This document shows, one piece after another, positions 63,769 through 64,000 of a DNA stretch of 64,000 bases (position 1 is its first letter; every line of letters begins with the position of its first letter). A program made the translations under genes and the position numbers. This DNA is from Ulvibacterium marinum (GTDB taxonomy: Bacteria > Bacteroidota > Bacteroidia > Flavobacteriales > Flavobacteriaceae): NCBI RefSeq assembly GCF_003626755.1, contig NZ_RBCJ01000004.1:310001-374000 (forward strand), read 5' to 3'. A model generated the notes under the pieces. The model worked only from the letters and a program-made list of their open reading frames with translations. It ran no database searches and had not been told where the DNA came from.

Positions 63769-64000
63769 ATGATTGCATTGGAATTTTCTACTTTTTTAGG
63801 CCGTTTTCATCCCCTATTCGTGCATTTACCTATCGGTTTTTTGTTTTTGGCCATTTTATTGGAATGGTATGAAAAGTTCAAAAAAACAGAAAAACAAAGT
63901 CGCCTTGTGCCCATCGCATGGTTTTTAGGAGGAGTTAGTGCTGCAGGGGCCGCTTTAAGCGGATGGCTTCTTGCAGATACCGGTTTATATGAAGAAGATC
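63769..64000 (+). CDS. DUF2231-like membrane protein, 5' part only
   Basis: 77 codons are visible before the window ends. MIALEFSTFLGRFHPLFVHLPIGFLFLAILLEWYEKF starts the frame and is the DUF2231-type first membrane segment with its conserved RFHPLFVHLPIG motif. A charged loop and a second segment (AWFLGGVSAAGAALSGWLLA) come next. In related clusters such proteins continue into a c-type cytochrome domain. If so here, it would link the exported PSD1 protein to the membrane. The product is called from the N-terminus only. Confidence 0.75.
   Translation, partial: MIALEFSTFLGRFHPLFVHLPIGFLFLAILLEWYEKFKKTEKQSRLVPIAWFLGGVSAAGAALSGWLLADTGLYEED

Noticed and set aside
1-64000. CRISPR arrays, insertion sequences, prophage or integrase genes
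   Set aside because: I looked for spaced direct repeats, transposase motifs and phage structural genes and saw none.

Overview
The window is chromosomal DNA of a member of the Bacteroidetes, most likely a marine Flavobacteriaceae (Maribacter/Zobellia/Arenibacter-like; the genus is inference). The support is GldJ and PorV (gliding and type IX secretion), a DUF5686 surface protein, a methionine synthase split into two genes, a membrane pyrophosphatase, AT-rich spacers, almost no Shine-Dalgarno signals, and TAnnTTTG-type promoter boxes. I see no prophage, insertion sequence, CRISPR array or rRNA operon.

Region 1 (1-20,000, nearly all minus strand) is a sulfur and methionine supercluster. Read in the direction of transcription it holds metK, a SAM-I riboswitch, metY, a 1128-residue fusion of homoserine O-acetyltransferase, aspartokinase and homoserine dehydrogenase, a second sulfhydrylase (metZ-like), an Rrf2 regulator with four cysteines, DUF2061, cysH, cysD, cysN, a siroheme sulfite reductase with a fused HEPN domain, the siroheme methyltransferase, a ferredoxin-NADP reductase, a second SAM-I riboswitch, and methionine synthase in two genes with a four-helix-bundle gene wedged between them. 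Together they take sulfate to sulfide, make activated homoserine from aspartate, join the two to homocysteine, methylate it and convert methionine to SAM, which feeds back on both riboswitches.

Region 2 (20,000-34,200) is mixed housekeeping: deoxynucleoside kinase, App1-like phosphatase, TonB, membrane and soluble pyrophosphatases, a DUF5686 surface protein, PDH E1-beta, ETF behind a perfect 24-bp palindrome, a DUF151 nuclease, NupC and a second four-helix-bundle gene.

Region 3 (34,200-49,500) holds thyA, an ergothioneine-type operon (egtB, egtD, DUF427), a lone CBM48 protein, a class V PLP enzyme that could be the missing C-S lyase, folA, murI, a PafA-like phosphatase, MlaE/MlaF, DUF389, GDP-mannose synthesis, a SprT-like protein, an SDR and an M28 peptidase.

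Region 4 (49,500-57,700) holds PDH E2 and E1-alpha, cdd, porV, gldJ, murF and a tRNA-Val. The porU gene expected between porV and gldJ is absent.

Region 5 (57,870-64,000, cut by the window end) is a planctomycete-style export cluster: a heme-binding PSD1/DUF1549/LamG/DUF1553 lipoprotein, a Tat-exported DUF1501 protein, a Tat-exported beta-propeller and the start of a DUF2231-like membrane protein. Of everything here it is the best candidate for an uncharacterised system.
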